Under the pieces are notes generated by a model. The model saw only the letters and a program-made list of their open reading frames with translations, searched no databases and was not told the DNA's origin. The translations under genes were made by a program, and so were the position numbers. DNA of 64,000 nt from Variovorax ginsengisoli. Its GTDB lineage: Bacteria > Pseudomonadota > Gammaproteobacteria > Burkholderiales > Burkholderiaceae_C. Shown here in pieces: positions 8,121-16,692 of the stretch (the stretch's first letter is position 1; each line of letters opens with the position of its first letter). The stretch spans positions 1 to 64,000 of the forward strand of contig NZ_JAUJZH010000020.1 of assembly GCF_030486595.1 (NCBI RefSeq), written 5' to 3'.

Positions 8121-8669
8121 ATGATCACCGAAACACTCATACAGGACCGCGAGGCCTTGATCGACCGCTGCATTCCCTTCCTCGCGGAAGTTAAGGACAT
8201 GACGGCGAGCACCGAGGTCGAGCGCTGGCTGAACCAGAAGTACGGGCCGGACAGCGAGCTGTACCAGACGCTCGCGAGCCTCGTGAGGAAGGGTGTGGAA
8301 GACGGCTGGGCGGCGAATGTGGAGATCGACGGCCCGCACTACCGTCGCAGCCGCATCGCCGAACCTTCGGACAAGATCCTCCACTTCAGCATCACTGCGG
8401 TGTACATGAACAGCACGGGGAACGAGCAGGGCCATCCCGACCACCGGTTCCGCGGCCAATACCATGGCCACCCCTACGGCGAATTCAACATGGTTGTGCC
8501 CGTCACGCCCGGTGCAGCCTTGAACGGTCCGAACGGCTGGTGCTTCGGCGGGTGGACCGCGCCCTCGCCCGGCAGCCAGCACTATCCCGAAGCGAAGGGA
8601 GGCGCCGTCATCGCGCTCTTCTTCCTGCCTTCGGGCCGGATCTCGTATCACGCCGCGCCGCAGGAGTGA
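8121..8669 (+). CDS. 4-hydroxylaminobenzoate lyase-like (DUF4863/PnbB)
   Basis: A 182-aa protein. The C-terminal half has the cupin-like series GQYHGHPYGEFNMVVPV, GPNGWCFGGWTAPSPGSQHY and ALFFLPSGRISYH, which I recognise as the DUF4863 family containing PnbB. PnbB converts 4-hydroxylaminobenzoate to protocatechuate and ammonia after a nitroreductase (PnbA) step. The nitroreductase 3 bp downstream (8673) and the divergent LysR gene reproduce the pnbR-pnbA-pnbB grouping in rearranged order. The start at 8121 is preceded by AGGAG; the frame is open back to 8043 across the operator motif. The family call is from memory, and another hydroxylamino-arene substrate is possible. Confidence 0.65.
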   Translation: MITETLIQDREALIDRCIPFLAEVKDMTASTEVERWLNQKYGPDSELYQTLASLVRKGVEDGWAANVEIDGPHYRRSRIAEPSDKILHFSITAVYMNSTGNEQGHPDHRFRGQYHGHPYGEFNMVVPVTPGAALNGPNGWCFGGWTAPSPGSQHYPEAKGGAVIALFFLPSGRISYHAAPQE

Positions 8670-8672
8670 GCC

Positions 8673-9383
8673 ATGACCACGAACCCTCGTGAATGGGCCC
8701 AGGAGGCCGTCGCGCAATGTGTGGCGAGCGTCGTGCGCTCCCGCCGGGCGGTGCGCGCCTTCAAACAGAAACCGCTCGAACGCAAGCTGGTGGAGGAGAT
8801 TTTGTCGGACGCGGCCACCGCGCCGAGCGGCGCCAACGTCCAACCCTGGCGGGTGTATGTCGTGACCGGAGCGGCCAAGGAGGAATTGGCTGCGGCGCTG
8901 GTCGCGGCGTCGCGGTCCGGGACGACTCCCGCGCCCGCGCACTTTCCCGAACCGCTGCCCGAGGTGTTCCGCGCCAGGCTGCAGGACTTCGGCGCTCGGT
9001 ACTACGCATCCCTGGGTATCGAACGCAGCGACGCGGCGGCACGCACCCGCCAGTCCGAACGGAATTTCTCGTTCTTCGGCGCGCCAGTCGGCCTCCTTTT
9101 CAGTATCGACCGCCGCCTGAAGCCGCACAGCTGGATCGATCTCGGTCTCTTCGCGCAGAACCTGATGATCTCTGCCAAGGCGCGGGGCATCGACACTTGT
9201 CCGCAGGTCTCTTTCGCCCCATTCCACGACGTGATCGCCTCGCATGTCGGGATGGCACCTGAGGAAGTGACGGCTTTCGGCATGTCCATGGGCTACGGCG
9301 AGCCCGATGCACCCGTTAACCAGACGGCGATGTCGCGCGAGCGCGTGCAGGATTTCGCTCGCATGGTCGGCTTTCCCGAATGA
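8673..9383 (+). CDS. nitroreductase-family protein
   Basis: A 236-aa FMN nitroreductase, paralogous along its whole length to that at 5142-5927. Shared elements include SRRAVRAFKQKPL, APSGANVQPWRV, FFGAPVGLLFSIDRRLK, HSWIDLGLF and TCPQVSFAPF. The stop after MVGFPE is probably the ancestral length. It starts 3 bp after the DUF4863 gene, so the two are likely translated together. Inferred role: NAD(P)H reduction of a nitroarene to the hydroxylamine that the upstream lyase would use. The presence of two nitroreductases in one regulon could mean two nitro positions or two substrates. Confidence 0.88.
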   Translation: MTTNPREWAQEAVAQCVASVVRSRRAVRAFKQKPLERKLVEEILSDAATAPSGANVQPWRVYVVTGAAKEELAAALVAASRSGTTPAPAHFPEPLPEVFRARLQDFGARYYASLGIERSDAAARTRQSERNFSFFGAPVGLLFSIDRRLKPHSWIDLGLFAQNLMISAKARGIDTCPQVSFAPFHDVIASHVGMAPEEVTAFGMSMGYGEPDAPVNQTAMSRERVQDFARMVGFPE

Positions 9384-9399
9384 ACCTAGGAGAACTCAC

Positions 9400-9843
9400 T
9401 TGAAGAACACACTGCTCGCCTGGGTCGTGGCGGTCACGATGGGCGCACTTGGCCCCGCTTCCGTCTCGGCCCATGAGACGACCGAGAAGGTCACCCCCGC
9501 ATTCCGGCAAGCCATCCCCAACATTCCCGGAAAGTCGCTCATCTCAGTCGTGGTGGACTACGCGCCCGGCGCTGCATCGCGTCCGCACGTGCATGCTAAG
9601 TCCGCGTTCATCTACGCGTACGTGCTTTCTGGCGCAATCGAATCTCGGATCGACGACGGCCCTGTGCAGGTCCTGCATGCGGGGGAAAGCTTTTATGAGC
9701 CCCCGGGCGCAAGACACGTCGTAAGCCGCAACGCGAGCAAGACCGAGCCTGCCAGGTTGCTCGCCGTCTTCGTGCTGGACACCGGGGACGCCCCTCTCAC
9801 TACTCCCATTACCTCAACCGAATCTTCGGAAAACAAGCCATGA
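9400..9843 (+). CDS. exported cupin-domain protein
   Basis: A 147-aa protein beginning at TTG 9400, placed seven bases after AGGAGA. This start gives a clean signal peptide (KNTLLAWVVAVTMGALG, then PASVSA-HE). Upstream in-frame codons lie inside the nitroreductase gene. The mature part is a single cupin: RPHVHAKSAFIYAYVLSG supplies metal-binding His residues and a Tyr, and ESFYEPPGARH the second motif. Function unknown; small periplasmic cupins of this kind often accompany oxidoreductase genes. It overlaps the next gene by ATGA. Confidence 0.75.
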   Translation: MKNTLLAWVVAVTMGALGPASVSAHETTEKVTPAFRQAIPNIPGKSLISVVVDYAPGAASRPHVHAKSAFIYAYVLSGAIESRIDDGPVQVLHAGESFYEPPGARHVVSRNASKTEPARLLAVFVLDTGDAPLTTPITSTESSENKP

Positions 9844-10295
9844 CCATGCGTCTCGACTACAACCAACTCGCTCCCGCTGGCGCTAAGGCGCTCGGCACCC
9901 TCTATGGCTACGTCGCGCAGAGCGGCCTCTCGCCCGCCCTCGTGGACCTCGTCTACCTGCGCGTGTCCCAGATCAACAACTGCGCGTTCTGCCTGGACAT
10001 GCACACGCGCGACTTGCTGAAGAAGGACTTGCTGATCGAGAAACTCGCGCTGCTGCAGGCATGGCGGGAGGCCGGCAATCTCTTTGACCCGCGGGAGCGG
10101 GCCGCACTCGCCTGGGCAGAGTCGGTGACTCGCGTCGCCGACACCGGCGTGCCGGATGAAGACTACGAAGCCGCGCGCGACGTCTTCGCCGAGAAGGAAT
10201 TGGTGGACCTCACCCTGGCAATCGGGCTGATGAACACCTACAACCGTATGGCGATCAGCTTCCGCAACACGCCGCAGGCCGTCCTGAAGAAGTAG
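9840..10295 (+). CDS. AhpD-like carboxymuconolactone decarboxylase-family protein
   Basis: A 151-aa all-helical AhpD/CMD-family protein with the redox motif CAFCLDMH (CxxC followed by His) around residues 48-55, preceded by LRVSQINN. Such proteins act as alkylhydroperoxidases or peroxidase-like oxidoreductases. The ATG overlaps the cupin stop, so it is the fourth gene of the operon starting at 8121. The final NTPQAVLKK is typical of the family. It probably protects against peroxide formed by futile cycling of the flavin enzymes, but this is inference. Confidence 0.85.
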   Translation: MTMRLDYNQLAPAGAKALGTLYGYVAQSGLSPALVDLVYLRVSQINNCAFCLDMHTRDLLKKDLLIEKLALLQAWREAGNLFDPRERAALAWAESVTRVADTGVPDEDYEAARDVFAEKELVDLTLAIGLMNTYNRMAISFRNTPQAVLKK

Positions 10296-10429
10296 ACCCT
10301 CGGGCTCGATCCGAGCCAGTTCACCCGCAATTCTTCGTCGCACCGTTGCCGATCCCGCAATGGTGTCGCCGTGTGGCGGCCAATACTTTGGTGGCCTTTC
10401 CCAACGAATCACCGAATACCTGAAATCAA

Positions 10430-11032
10430 ATGGCAAAAGTCCTCGTCCTGTACCACAGCTTCTACGGCCACATCGAGACCATGGCGGCAGCCGTAGCGCT
10501 CGGTGCGCGCAGCGTTCCCGAGACCGTGGTGGACTTGAAGCGGGTGCCCGAAACGGTGCCCCCGGACGTGTTCCGCGGAGCGGGTGGCAAGGCCGACCAG
10601 GCCGCCGCGCTCGCGAAGCCCGAAGAACTCGCGAACTACGACGCGATCGTCTTCGGCGCTCCCACCCGCTTCGGCAACGTCAGCGCACAGATGCGCACCT
10701 TCATCGACCAGACTGGACCGCTCTGGATGAGTGGTGCACTCGTTGGAAAGGTAGGGTCCGTGTTCACCTCCTCGGCAACCCAGCACGGCGGCCAGGAGAG
10801 CACCATCCTCACGTTCCTTCCGACCCTGCTGCACCATGGCATGGTCGTGGTCGGCCTGCCTTATGCGGAGAGGCGCCAGATGGGCATCGACGAGATCAAA
10901 GGCGGCAGCCCGTACGGGGCGGCAACTATCGCCGGTGGCCAGGGCGAGCGCATGCCCAGCGAGCAGGAGTTGGGCATGGCGGAGTTCCAGGGCCGTCACG
11001 TCGCCACGATCGCGACTAAGCTCCACGGCTGA
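10430..11032 (+). CDS. wrbA: NAD(P)H:quinone oxidoreductase, WrbA type
   Basis: A 200-aa flavodoxin-like WrbA. The signatures are the FMN phosphate loop LYHSFYGHIETMA near residue 8, FGAPTRFGNVSAQMRTFID, SSATQHGGQEST and the C-terminal GGSPYGAATIAGGQGER. It reduces quinones by two electrons and avoids semiquinone radicals. It lies 134 bp after the AhpD-like gene in the same direction and may be the last gene of the operon or have its own promoter. Length and sequence are normal for the family. Confidence 0.93.
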   Translation: MAKVLVLYHSFYGHIETMAAAVALGARSVPETVVDLKRVPETVPPDVFRGAGGKADQAAALAKPEELANYDAIVFGAPTRFGNVSAQMRTFIDQTGPLWMSGALVGKVGSVFTSSATQHGGQESTILTFLPTLLHHGMVVVGLPYAERRQMGIDEIKGGSPYGAATIAGGQGERMPSEQELGMAEFQGRHVATIATKLHG

Positions 11033-11513
11033 AGCACGCGCCGATCCTGCCGGAAGGTGCGGGCGCCGATCGCGGAAAAAGACGGTGCGCCGGCGGCATT
11101 GCATCCTGGATGCAGTCTCGAAGACTCGAGGCATGGCTGCCGTGCGGTGGGATGCGGAGGGCGCCCCGCAGGCACTGCGCTCCGCGCCATTTGACATCGT
11201 GCTGGTCCGCATGCGCACAGCATCGTCCAGGTTGCGAAGCCGCTGCAAAAGCTTCTCTGCAAGGACCGGGAGGACTCACATCCTGACCCTCAGCCACAAG
11301 CTTCACAACGAGAACGCCGCATGAAGGACACGAAGCCCTATACCGAACTCTGCACTCGCTCGCTCACCTCGATCCACTATCGCAACGAGAGCTTGGTCGA
11401 GGACAACCTATTGCAATTCAACACCTCGGGGATTCTCCGTTAATTTGATCAGTAGGCCGAGTCTGCATCGTTGCATGGTGGCGGAGGTGCAGCCCATTGA
11501 AGGGCGTTCGCGG
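11033..11513. other. gene-poor stretch with one short reading frame
   Basis: A short frame at 11321-11443 (ATG AAG GAC ACG...) encodes 40 residues, including TRSLTSIHYRNESLVEDNLL, and ends at TAA. It has reasonable codon use but no recognised family and no clear ribosome-binding site; it may be the 5' part of a truncated gene. The rest shows nothing recognisable apart from scattered TGCA words near 11470. Confidence 0.3.
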
Positions 11514-12980
11514 CTAGAGCCCAAGTTCTTCCATCAGAGATGGCCAGTGATGCTCCCAAGGACGTGCGCGCTCGAAAGCACGTGACGCCTTCAGAACAAG
11601 CCTGTCATCGAGATGGCGGCCAACAATCTGAAGTCCCACTGGGAGGCCATCGCGGGTAAAGCCCGCAGGTACCGACGCGGCGGGTTGACCCGTCATGTTG
11701 AAAGGAAATGTGAAACAAATCCAATCAGAGTTGCGCCCCATACGGCCCTCGATAACTTCCGGACCTTGCATATGGACCGGGAACGCGGGCGTTGCAAGTG
11801 TTGGCGTGAGCAGCAAGTCAAAATCCGCCATGAAGCGCCACATGCTGTTGCAGAGTTTCTTTCGCTGGGTGTGGGCGGACGTTAGCTCTTCGGCGGTCCA
11901 TGGCCGACTCAGGAAATCGGCAACATTGGGCGCCATTTCGTGCTCGCGGCCTTGGCTCATCCGGCGCAAGCCCGTGAGATCCGTGTCCGCGGCTGTCAGC
12001 GCCCAGAATGTGCCTGCGATCGCAGGGCCCCAGCCCGGGTCGGCACGCTCGACCACGCATCCCAACTCCTTCTCGAAAACGGCGACCGCATCGCGCACGA
12101 CACGGCGTACTTCCGGGTCAACGGCTGCAAACCCCAGGTCTTCGCTGTAAGCAATGCGAAGGTCGCTTACGTCGCCCCGAACGGCATCTAGCCAGTCGAT
12201 GTCTCCGGTGGGGATCGAATGACGATCGCGCGGATCCGGGCCGGCAATCACACTCAGGATGAGAGCGGAGTCCGTGACAGTTCGAGTCATGGGACCGATA
12301 TGCTCCAGCGTCTCCCAACTAGAGCCGCCGGGGTACCGCTCATCACGACAACTCGGGTACAAAGGAACACGTCCCATGGAGGGCTTTATGCCGTACAGGC
12401 CGCAGAATGACGATGGAATCCGCACCGAACCGCCACCATCGCTGCCAATCGCGCACGGGCCCAAGCCGGCAGCGACCGAGGCCCCGGCTCCGGCGCTCGA
12501 TCCTCCCGGCGTCAGCTCAAGGTTCCAAGGATTCCGCGTCGTTTCGAACACGGGGTTATGGCCGGTCCCGCTATAGCCAAATTCCGGCACATTGGTCTTG
12601 CCAACAATGATGGCCCCGGCTGCCTTCAACCGTTCGACGACAATGTCATCCTCTTCGGGAATGAAGTCCTTGTAGAGGGGTGAGCCCATCGCGGTCTTGA
12701 TGCCTTTGGTCGATACGAGATCCTTGATGCCGATGGGCACGCCTGCCAACGGCCCGATCACCTCTCCACGGGCAATCTTGGCGTCGACCTTTGCCGCGGC
12801 TTGCCTGGCAAGGTCCGGAGTCGATGTACAGAAGGCATGAATATGCGGCTCGACCAAATCCATGCGTCGAAGCACCGCTTCGGTAGCTTCGAGCGCTGAA
12901 ATTTCTTTTGCCCTAATTCGGCGAGCCAGCGTAGTGGCGTCCAACCTGCATATTTCGTTGTCTCCTGGCTTGATCGACAT
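11514..12980 (-). CDS. amidase (amidase-signature family)
   Basis: A 488-aa amidase-signature enzyme. The Ser-cisSer-Lys triad is visible: Lys in GIKDLVSTKG (about residue 90), the cis-Ser in TPGGSSAGAGASVA (about 165) and the nucleophilic Ser in SDGGGSVRIPSS. The C-terminal PAASVPAGFTRDGLPVGLQI is typical. It hydrolyses an amide C-N bond; the substrate is not predictable. It lies 97 bp downstream of, and in the same direction as, the AraC-family gene at 13078, which probably controls it. Confidence 0.93.
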   Translation of the reverse strand: MSIKPGDNEICRLDATTLARRIRAKEISALEATEAVLRRMDLVEPHIHAFCTSTPDLARQAAAKVDAKIARGEVIGPLAGVPIGIKDLVSTKGIKTAMGSPLYKDFIPEEDDIVVERLKAAGAIIVGKTNVPEFGYSGTGHNPVFETTRNPWNLELTPGGSSAGAGASVAAGLGPCAIGSDGGGSVRIPSSFCGLYGIKPSMGRVPLYPSCRDERYPGGSSWETLEHIGPMTRTVTDSALILSVIAGPDPRDRHSIPTGDIDWLDAVRGDVSDLRIAYSEDLGFAAVDPEVRRVVRDAVAVFEKELGCVVERADPGWGPAIAGTFWALTAADTDLTGLRRMSQGREHEMAPNVADFLSRPWTAEELTSAHTQRKKLCNSMWRFMADFDLLLTPTLATPAFPVHMQGPEVIEGRMGRNSDWICFTFPFNMTGQPAASVPAGFTRDGLPVGLQIVGRHLDDRLVLKASRAFERARPWEHHWPSLMEELGL

Positions 12981-13077
12981 TGGATCTCCTCGCAGTTGTA
13001 GGTCGTTGCTTGCCAGACTCTAAAGGAGCATTCACACCACCACCTGCGGAAAGTTGCGCTACATGTCGAAAATTGCG

Positions 13078-14022
13078 TCAACGCACGCTCGCGCGGAATC
13101 GCTGTGGGCTCGTCCCCATGTGACGAGCAAAGGTGCGAGAGAAATGACCTGCATCACCAAAGCCAGCTTCCAATGCGACCTCAGCCACGGGCATCGTGCT
13201 TGATATCAGTAATACGCGCGCTTTCTCCAAACGTCGCAGCAAAAGATAGTGGTAAGGTGTGTACCCAGTGGACTGACGAAACAGGCGAACGAAATGAAAG
13301 CGACTCATCTCACAAAGACCTGCGAGTTCGGGAAGCCCAAGATCATCGCCGAGCCTCGCTTCGATGAGGTCGAGAACGGCGTTGAGCTTGTTGGTCGAAA
13401 GCCCTGTTCGAACTTTCGAATCCGCGGATCGCGCGCCACCGCGACCAGTCAATGCACTCAAGATAGCGACCTGGTAACTTTGCAACAGGAGCGTGGAGCA
13501 TGGCTCCTGCGCCTTTGTCCGCATCCACAGGCGCATGATGATCTCGTAGACCATCGGATCAATGAAGCCGCGATCCATTACGGCCCATAAGCTAGACATG
13601 GGATCGGGCGCGTCGAGCTCCTTCAGGATTGCGTACACATCGGTCATTGGAAATGCGAACATGACCGTGAGCGACTTGCCATTGACCCGCCAAGCATATG
13701 GGGTGTCGGGCGGAAGAACATGCAGCGGCTGAGGCTCCGAACAAAAGTGATCGCGCCACCCGGTTCCAAGATTGAACAAAGCTTCCGTTACACGGAACTG
13801 CGGTACAGCCATAACCATCAGGTCGGGGGTTCCCGGATTCAGGAATTCATGCGCGGGAGCGTACCGGTTGGCGACTATGACGCGCCGCTCCAAGGACGGC
13901 TGCAGGCTGTACGTCGAGTACACCAAATCTGCCCCCTGGTTTCGCAGTATGTCCGGGAGGTCGGGTGGTCTGTCGGTCATATCGAGAACGCGTAGTCGTA
14001 GATGGCAATTCTCCTCGAACAA
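13078..14022 (-). CDS. AraC-family transcriptional regulator
   Basis: A 314-aa AraC/XylS regulator. The N-terminal ligand-sensing part resembles a cupin (HVLPPDTPYAWRVNGKSLTV). The C-terminal double HTH begins at about residue 215: DLGLPELAGLCEMSRFHFVR, then RLFRQSTGYTPYHYLL, and the second HTH MPVAEVALEAGFGDAGHFSR with FARHMGTSPQRFR. The start may be 14022 or the Met at 13980 (MTDRPPD); neither has a strong Shine-Dalgarno. The downstream amidase is the likely target. Confidence 0.9.
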   Translation of the reverse strand: MFEENCHLRLRVLDMTDRPPDLPDILRNQGADLVYSTYSLQPSLERRVIVANRYAPAHEFLNPGTPDLMVMAVPQFRVTEALFNLGTGWRDHFCSEPQPLHVLPPDTPYAWRVNGKSLTVMFAFPMTDVYAILKELDAPDPMSSLWAVMDRGFIDPMVYEIIMRLWMRTKAQEPCSTLLLQSYQVAILSALTGRGGARSADSKVRTGLSTNKLNAVLDLIEARLGDDLGLPELAGLCEMSRFHFVRLFRQSTGYTPYHYLLLRRLEKARVLLISSTMPVAEVALEAGFGDAGHFSRTFARHMGTSPQRFRASVR

Positions 14023-14549
14023 GCTCGCGCGGCGCCCGCAGCCTGGTGAAGGGCGTTGAGGGTCTTACGTGTCCTGTGCCGTGTCTAACGAGTTCTATCA
14101 GCGCGCTGGTTAACCCGGAGGCATCGCCGGATCATCTTCGCGAGAGTGGTCTCGTTCCTCCTGAGTCGGCCCGCTGCGATGTAGGTCTGCAACCACCCAT
14201 TCGGACAAGCATGCGAGGCCGAGGCCTGCCGAAGCAGCGTGCTTGATGGCCTCCGACTGCCAAGCTCAATACTGCGCGGGTACGAACGTAGGTGAGGGAG
14301 CAGTATGCTGACGCAGGACTTGGACTTGCTCAGCATTTCCCCTAAAGCAGCCCCTAACATCACTGGAACTCCAGCCGTCAATGGGTCATTCGTTGACGAG
14401 CGTGTCGATACGCCGCGACCAACTTGGCAGACTAGCCAACACCTTGATGATTGGAGCCGCGCTTTCGATTGTCCTTTTCGCTGTTGTCTCGAAGGCGGCG
14501 CTTCTCATAGGCGTGCTCTACGTTCGCGTCGCAGGCGCTGCGCTTCGAG
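14023..14549. other. intergenic stretch, no gene supported
   Basis: No recognisable gene. A plus-strand frame at 14381-14587 contains one hydrophobic stretch (LMIGAALSIVLFAVVSKAAL) that could be a single membrane segment, but it runs into the 3' end of the next gene and has no support. Confidence 0.3.
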
Positions 14550-15086
14550 CTAGTCTGCGGCAGGAAAGTCGAGCGTCGTGTCATTGATACGGTTGAACAA
14601 GTTGGTCAAGGCAATGCTGGCTACAGTCATCGTGACGTCGACAATTTGCGCATCGGTGACACCTGAATGCTTGATCTCTGCTACTACCTCGGCTTGGACT
14701 GTCCCGGTGGTTGTCAGCAGGTGGAGTACAAATTTGGCCAACGAATCATTGCGCGCATTGCCCGACGCCCGGCCCTGACGCAACGCCAGAATGGCTTCAC
14801 GATCCAGGCCCAACTTTTTGCTCAGCAGCGTGTGTGCAGCGAGGCAATAGTCGCAGCCGGTTGTCTCGCTAACGACGAGCTTAACGACTTCGATATCTGT
14901 GGCGCTCAAGCTACTCTTCTTCAGCGATGCCTCAAGACTGAGAACTGCCTCCAGTGCGACCGGACTATTGGCCCCAATTGCAATGTATGAGTTCGGCACC
15001 TTGCCGACACTTGCTTTGACCGCGCTAAACAGTTCGGCCGCGCGCCCTGTGGCTTCGGACATTTCGACGGTATGGAGACGAGACAT
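14550..15086 (-). CDS. AhpD-like (CMD-family) peroxidase-related protein
   Basis: A 178-aa member of the carboxymuconolactone-decarboxylase/AhpD family with the redox motif CDYCLAAHTLL near residue 78. The preceding VVKLVVSETTG and the helical remainder match the 'peroxidase-related' subgroup. It is not in an operon; the genes on both sides are remnants or face elsewhere. It is longer than the relative at 9840-10295 and only distantly related to it. The start at 15086 is the only strong Met, with AAGGAAAA upstream. Confidence 0.85.
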   Translation of the reverse strand: MSRLHTVEMSEATGRAAELFSAVKASVGKVPNSYIAIGANSPVALEAVLSLEASLKKSSLSATDIEVVKLVVSETTGCDYCLAAHTLLSKKLGLDREAILALRQGRASGNARNDSLAKFVLHLLTTTGTVQAEVVAEIKHSGVTDAQIVDVTMTVASIALTNLFNRINDTTLDFPAAD

Positions 15087-15374
15087 GATGTTTTCCTTGC
15101 AGTAGTGAGAAGATGGGCGAATGAAGCGCCGGGTGCCCTGCAGCTGACCGAGTCAGACTTCTGCGAGAGCTACGCTTTGATTGAGCAACAACGGGCGTGC
15201 GAGTACTCGGAAAGCCGATCCACCACCCGATGCGAAACAAGGGCGCTCGCCGCCGGTGATGGGCACGCCATTGCGATTTGAACGCCGCTCAGACTAGGCA
15301 TTCTGGGCTTTGCGGCACTTCGTATCATGGTGACGAGAACCTTATGCAGCGATTTGCTGCGACGCTCAGGAGGA

Positions 15375-15644
15375 TCAATCCGCATTCACGTAACGGATAC
15401 TAGGCCATGCAAATTCGCGTCCGAGCATGGCCCGCGCATATAGATAGTTGTTTCGGGTACGCGTGGGCATGGCGTCCAGATTCACCAAACCGTTTTCGTC
15501 GGAGGGAAACGCGAGCGCCCTCCCAGAATGGGACAGGGATTCGAAGTGCAAGATAAAGAACGCTCTTGGTGCGGCTTCCGCCGCTGGAGAACGGGATTGG
15601 TCCGCCCGAACGGATCGCGGTGATTCATGAAGCGAGGCATGCAT
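15375..15644 (-). CDS. small uncharacterised protein, possibly a remnant
   Basis: An 89-residue frame. Its C-terminal half (SGRALAFPSDENGLVNLDAM, then RTRNNYLYARAMLGREFAWP) looks like a genuine conserved small protein of Burkholderiales that I cannot name; the first ~28 residues look like non-coding extension. It overlaps the end of another minus-strand frame without a Met (about 15642-15790) that ends GRSLFFDIRADGVARLKQEL before its stop. The two may be relics of a small two-gene unit downstream of degenerate shared motif copy E at 15842-15872. No function is assigned. Confidence 0.4.
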   Translation of the reverse strand: MHASLHESPRSVRADQSRSPAAEAAPRAFFILHFESLSHSGRALAFPSDENGLVNLDAMPTRTRNNYLYARAMLGREFAWPSIRYVNAD

Positions 15645-15841
15645 CCTGCAGCTCCTGCTTTAGCCGTGCAACGCCGTCCGCACGAATGTCAAAGAAGAGG
15701 GATCGTCCGGCGTGTACGATCCAAACGGAGACCAGGGTCTGTGGGGAGTTCCTTGACGAGACGATGAGAGGTGCGATGCAGCGGGCGGCTCACCACGCGC
15801 GGTGGCCAGCTCGCCGATGATCCGCAAAGATCAAGTTGAAT

Positions 15842-15872
15842 GGAACTGAACTCTGTGCTCCATTTAGATTGA
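15842..15872 (-). promoter_or_regulatory. shared island motif, copy E (degenerate)
   Basis: On the minus strand the right half is intact (GCACAGAGT followed by TCAGTTCC), but the left TGCA is replaced by TCAA. It points towards the small frames at 15375-15790, which look decayed. Confidence 0.45.
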
Positions 15873-15879
15873 ACATCAT

Positions 15880-16566
15880 TCATTGCTCGTAGAAGCGGTC
15901 GTCCAGGAGCAGGTCCTCGAAGAACGCGCCGAATCGACGCTCCGGATCGCGCAAGTGGATCTCAAGCACCCACCGTGAGGGCGACGGCGAGAACGCGGCC
16001 TGCGCCAGCGAACCTGTGTGAATCGCCGCATGAGGGAAGTCGGACAGACGGTGGCCAGGCAGATCGAAGTTCAACTCCCAGCCCATTTGCCTCGCGCGCT
16101 CTTCGGCGTATTCGTAGAGACGGGTGCCAGTCCAGTTGTGCCGCCGCCAGGCTGCGCGAACTTCGTGGAACAGTTCCTCCGCGTTGCGTGCGCAGCGATC
16201 CAGTTCCTGGTCGCGTCCGACCACGAAGGTCGCGCCGCCGTCGCCTTCCCATGCTTCGTAGCGCGGGGCGATGTCCACGAAGAAGATGTCGTTCTCCTTC
16301 AGAACGACGCCGGGCACAGAAGGCTGTTTCATCGCCTTGATGGTGTTGATGCCGAACCGCACGCGCACCGGGTGCCAAGTCGCACGCAGACCCAACTTTG
16401 CGAGCACGCTCTTGGCGAGTTCCACGGCGTCTTCCTCGAGCATCCCCGGGCGCACTGCTTCAGCGATTTGCTGGATTGCTGTACGGGTGAACTGGCGCGC
16501 AGCGAGCATCCCGTCCTCCGAAAATGCGCTTCCAACGCGCTCTGCTTCAGTGATTGATGCGTTCAT
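15880..16566 (-). CDS. M24-family metallopeptidase-like protein
   Basis: A 228-aa protein of the M24 (pita-bread) fold, resembling the catalytic part of Xaa-Pro aminopeptidases and creatinases. Metal ligands appear as the two Asp of FFVDIAPRYEAWEGDGG, the His of PHAAIHTG and the Glu of WVLEIHL and FFED. There is no separate N-terminal domain, so it is a short single-domain form. The start at 16566 (MNASITEAERV) is chosen because the frame's earlier part overlaps the divergent regulator's leader. It is divergent from the GlxA-type gene at 16693, its likely regulator. It may be a peptidase or a C-N hydrolase. Confidence 0.85.
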   Translation of the reverse strand: MNASITEAERVGSAFSEDGMLAARQFTRTAIQQIAEAVRPGMLEEDAVELAKSVLAKLGLRATWHPVRVRFGINTIKAMKQPSVPGVVLKENDIFFVDIAPRYEAWEGDGGATFVVGRDQELDRCARNAEELFHEVRAAWRRHNWTGTRLYEYAEERARQMGWELNFDLPGHRLSDFPHAAIHTGSLAQAAFSPSPSRWVLEIHLRDPERRFGAFFEDLLLDDRFYEQ

Positions 16567-16692
16567 GGTTTCCTGCCGTGGGTTGAGTCGCCGCGTGGCG
16601 TGAGTTGCCGTTGCGGGAATTTTCCGCCACAATCGCCGCGGCCGGTTGGCCCGATACCGGTGTTTTCCGCCAAACTTGCAGCGACTTCCGCC

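Noticed and set aside
11460..11495. Another copy of the shared motif (two TGCA words near 11470)
   Set aside because: Spacing is 12 rather than 9 and the TCAGTTCC block is missing.
14381..14587. Small membrane protein frame with one hydrophobic stretch
   Set aside because: No ribosome site or family, and it runs into the 3' end of the convergent gene.
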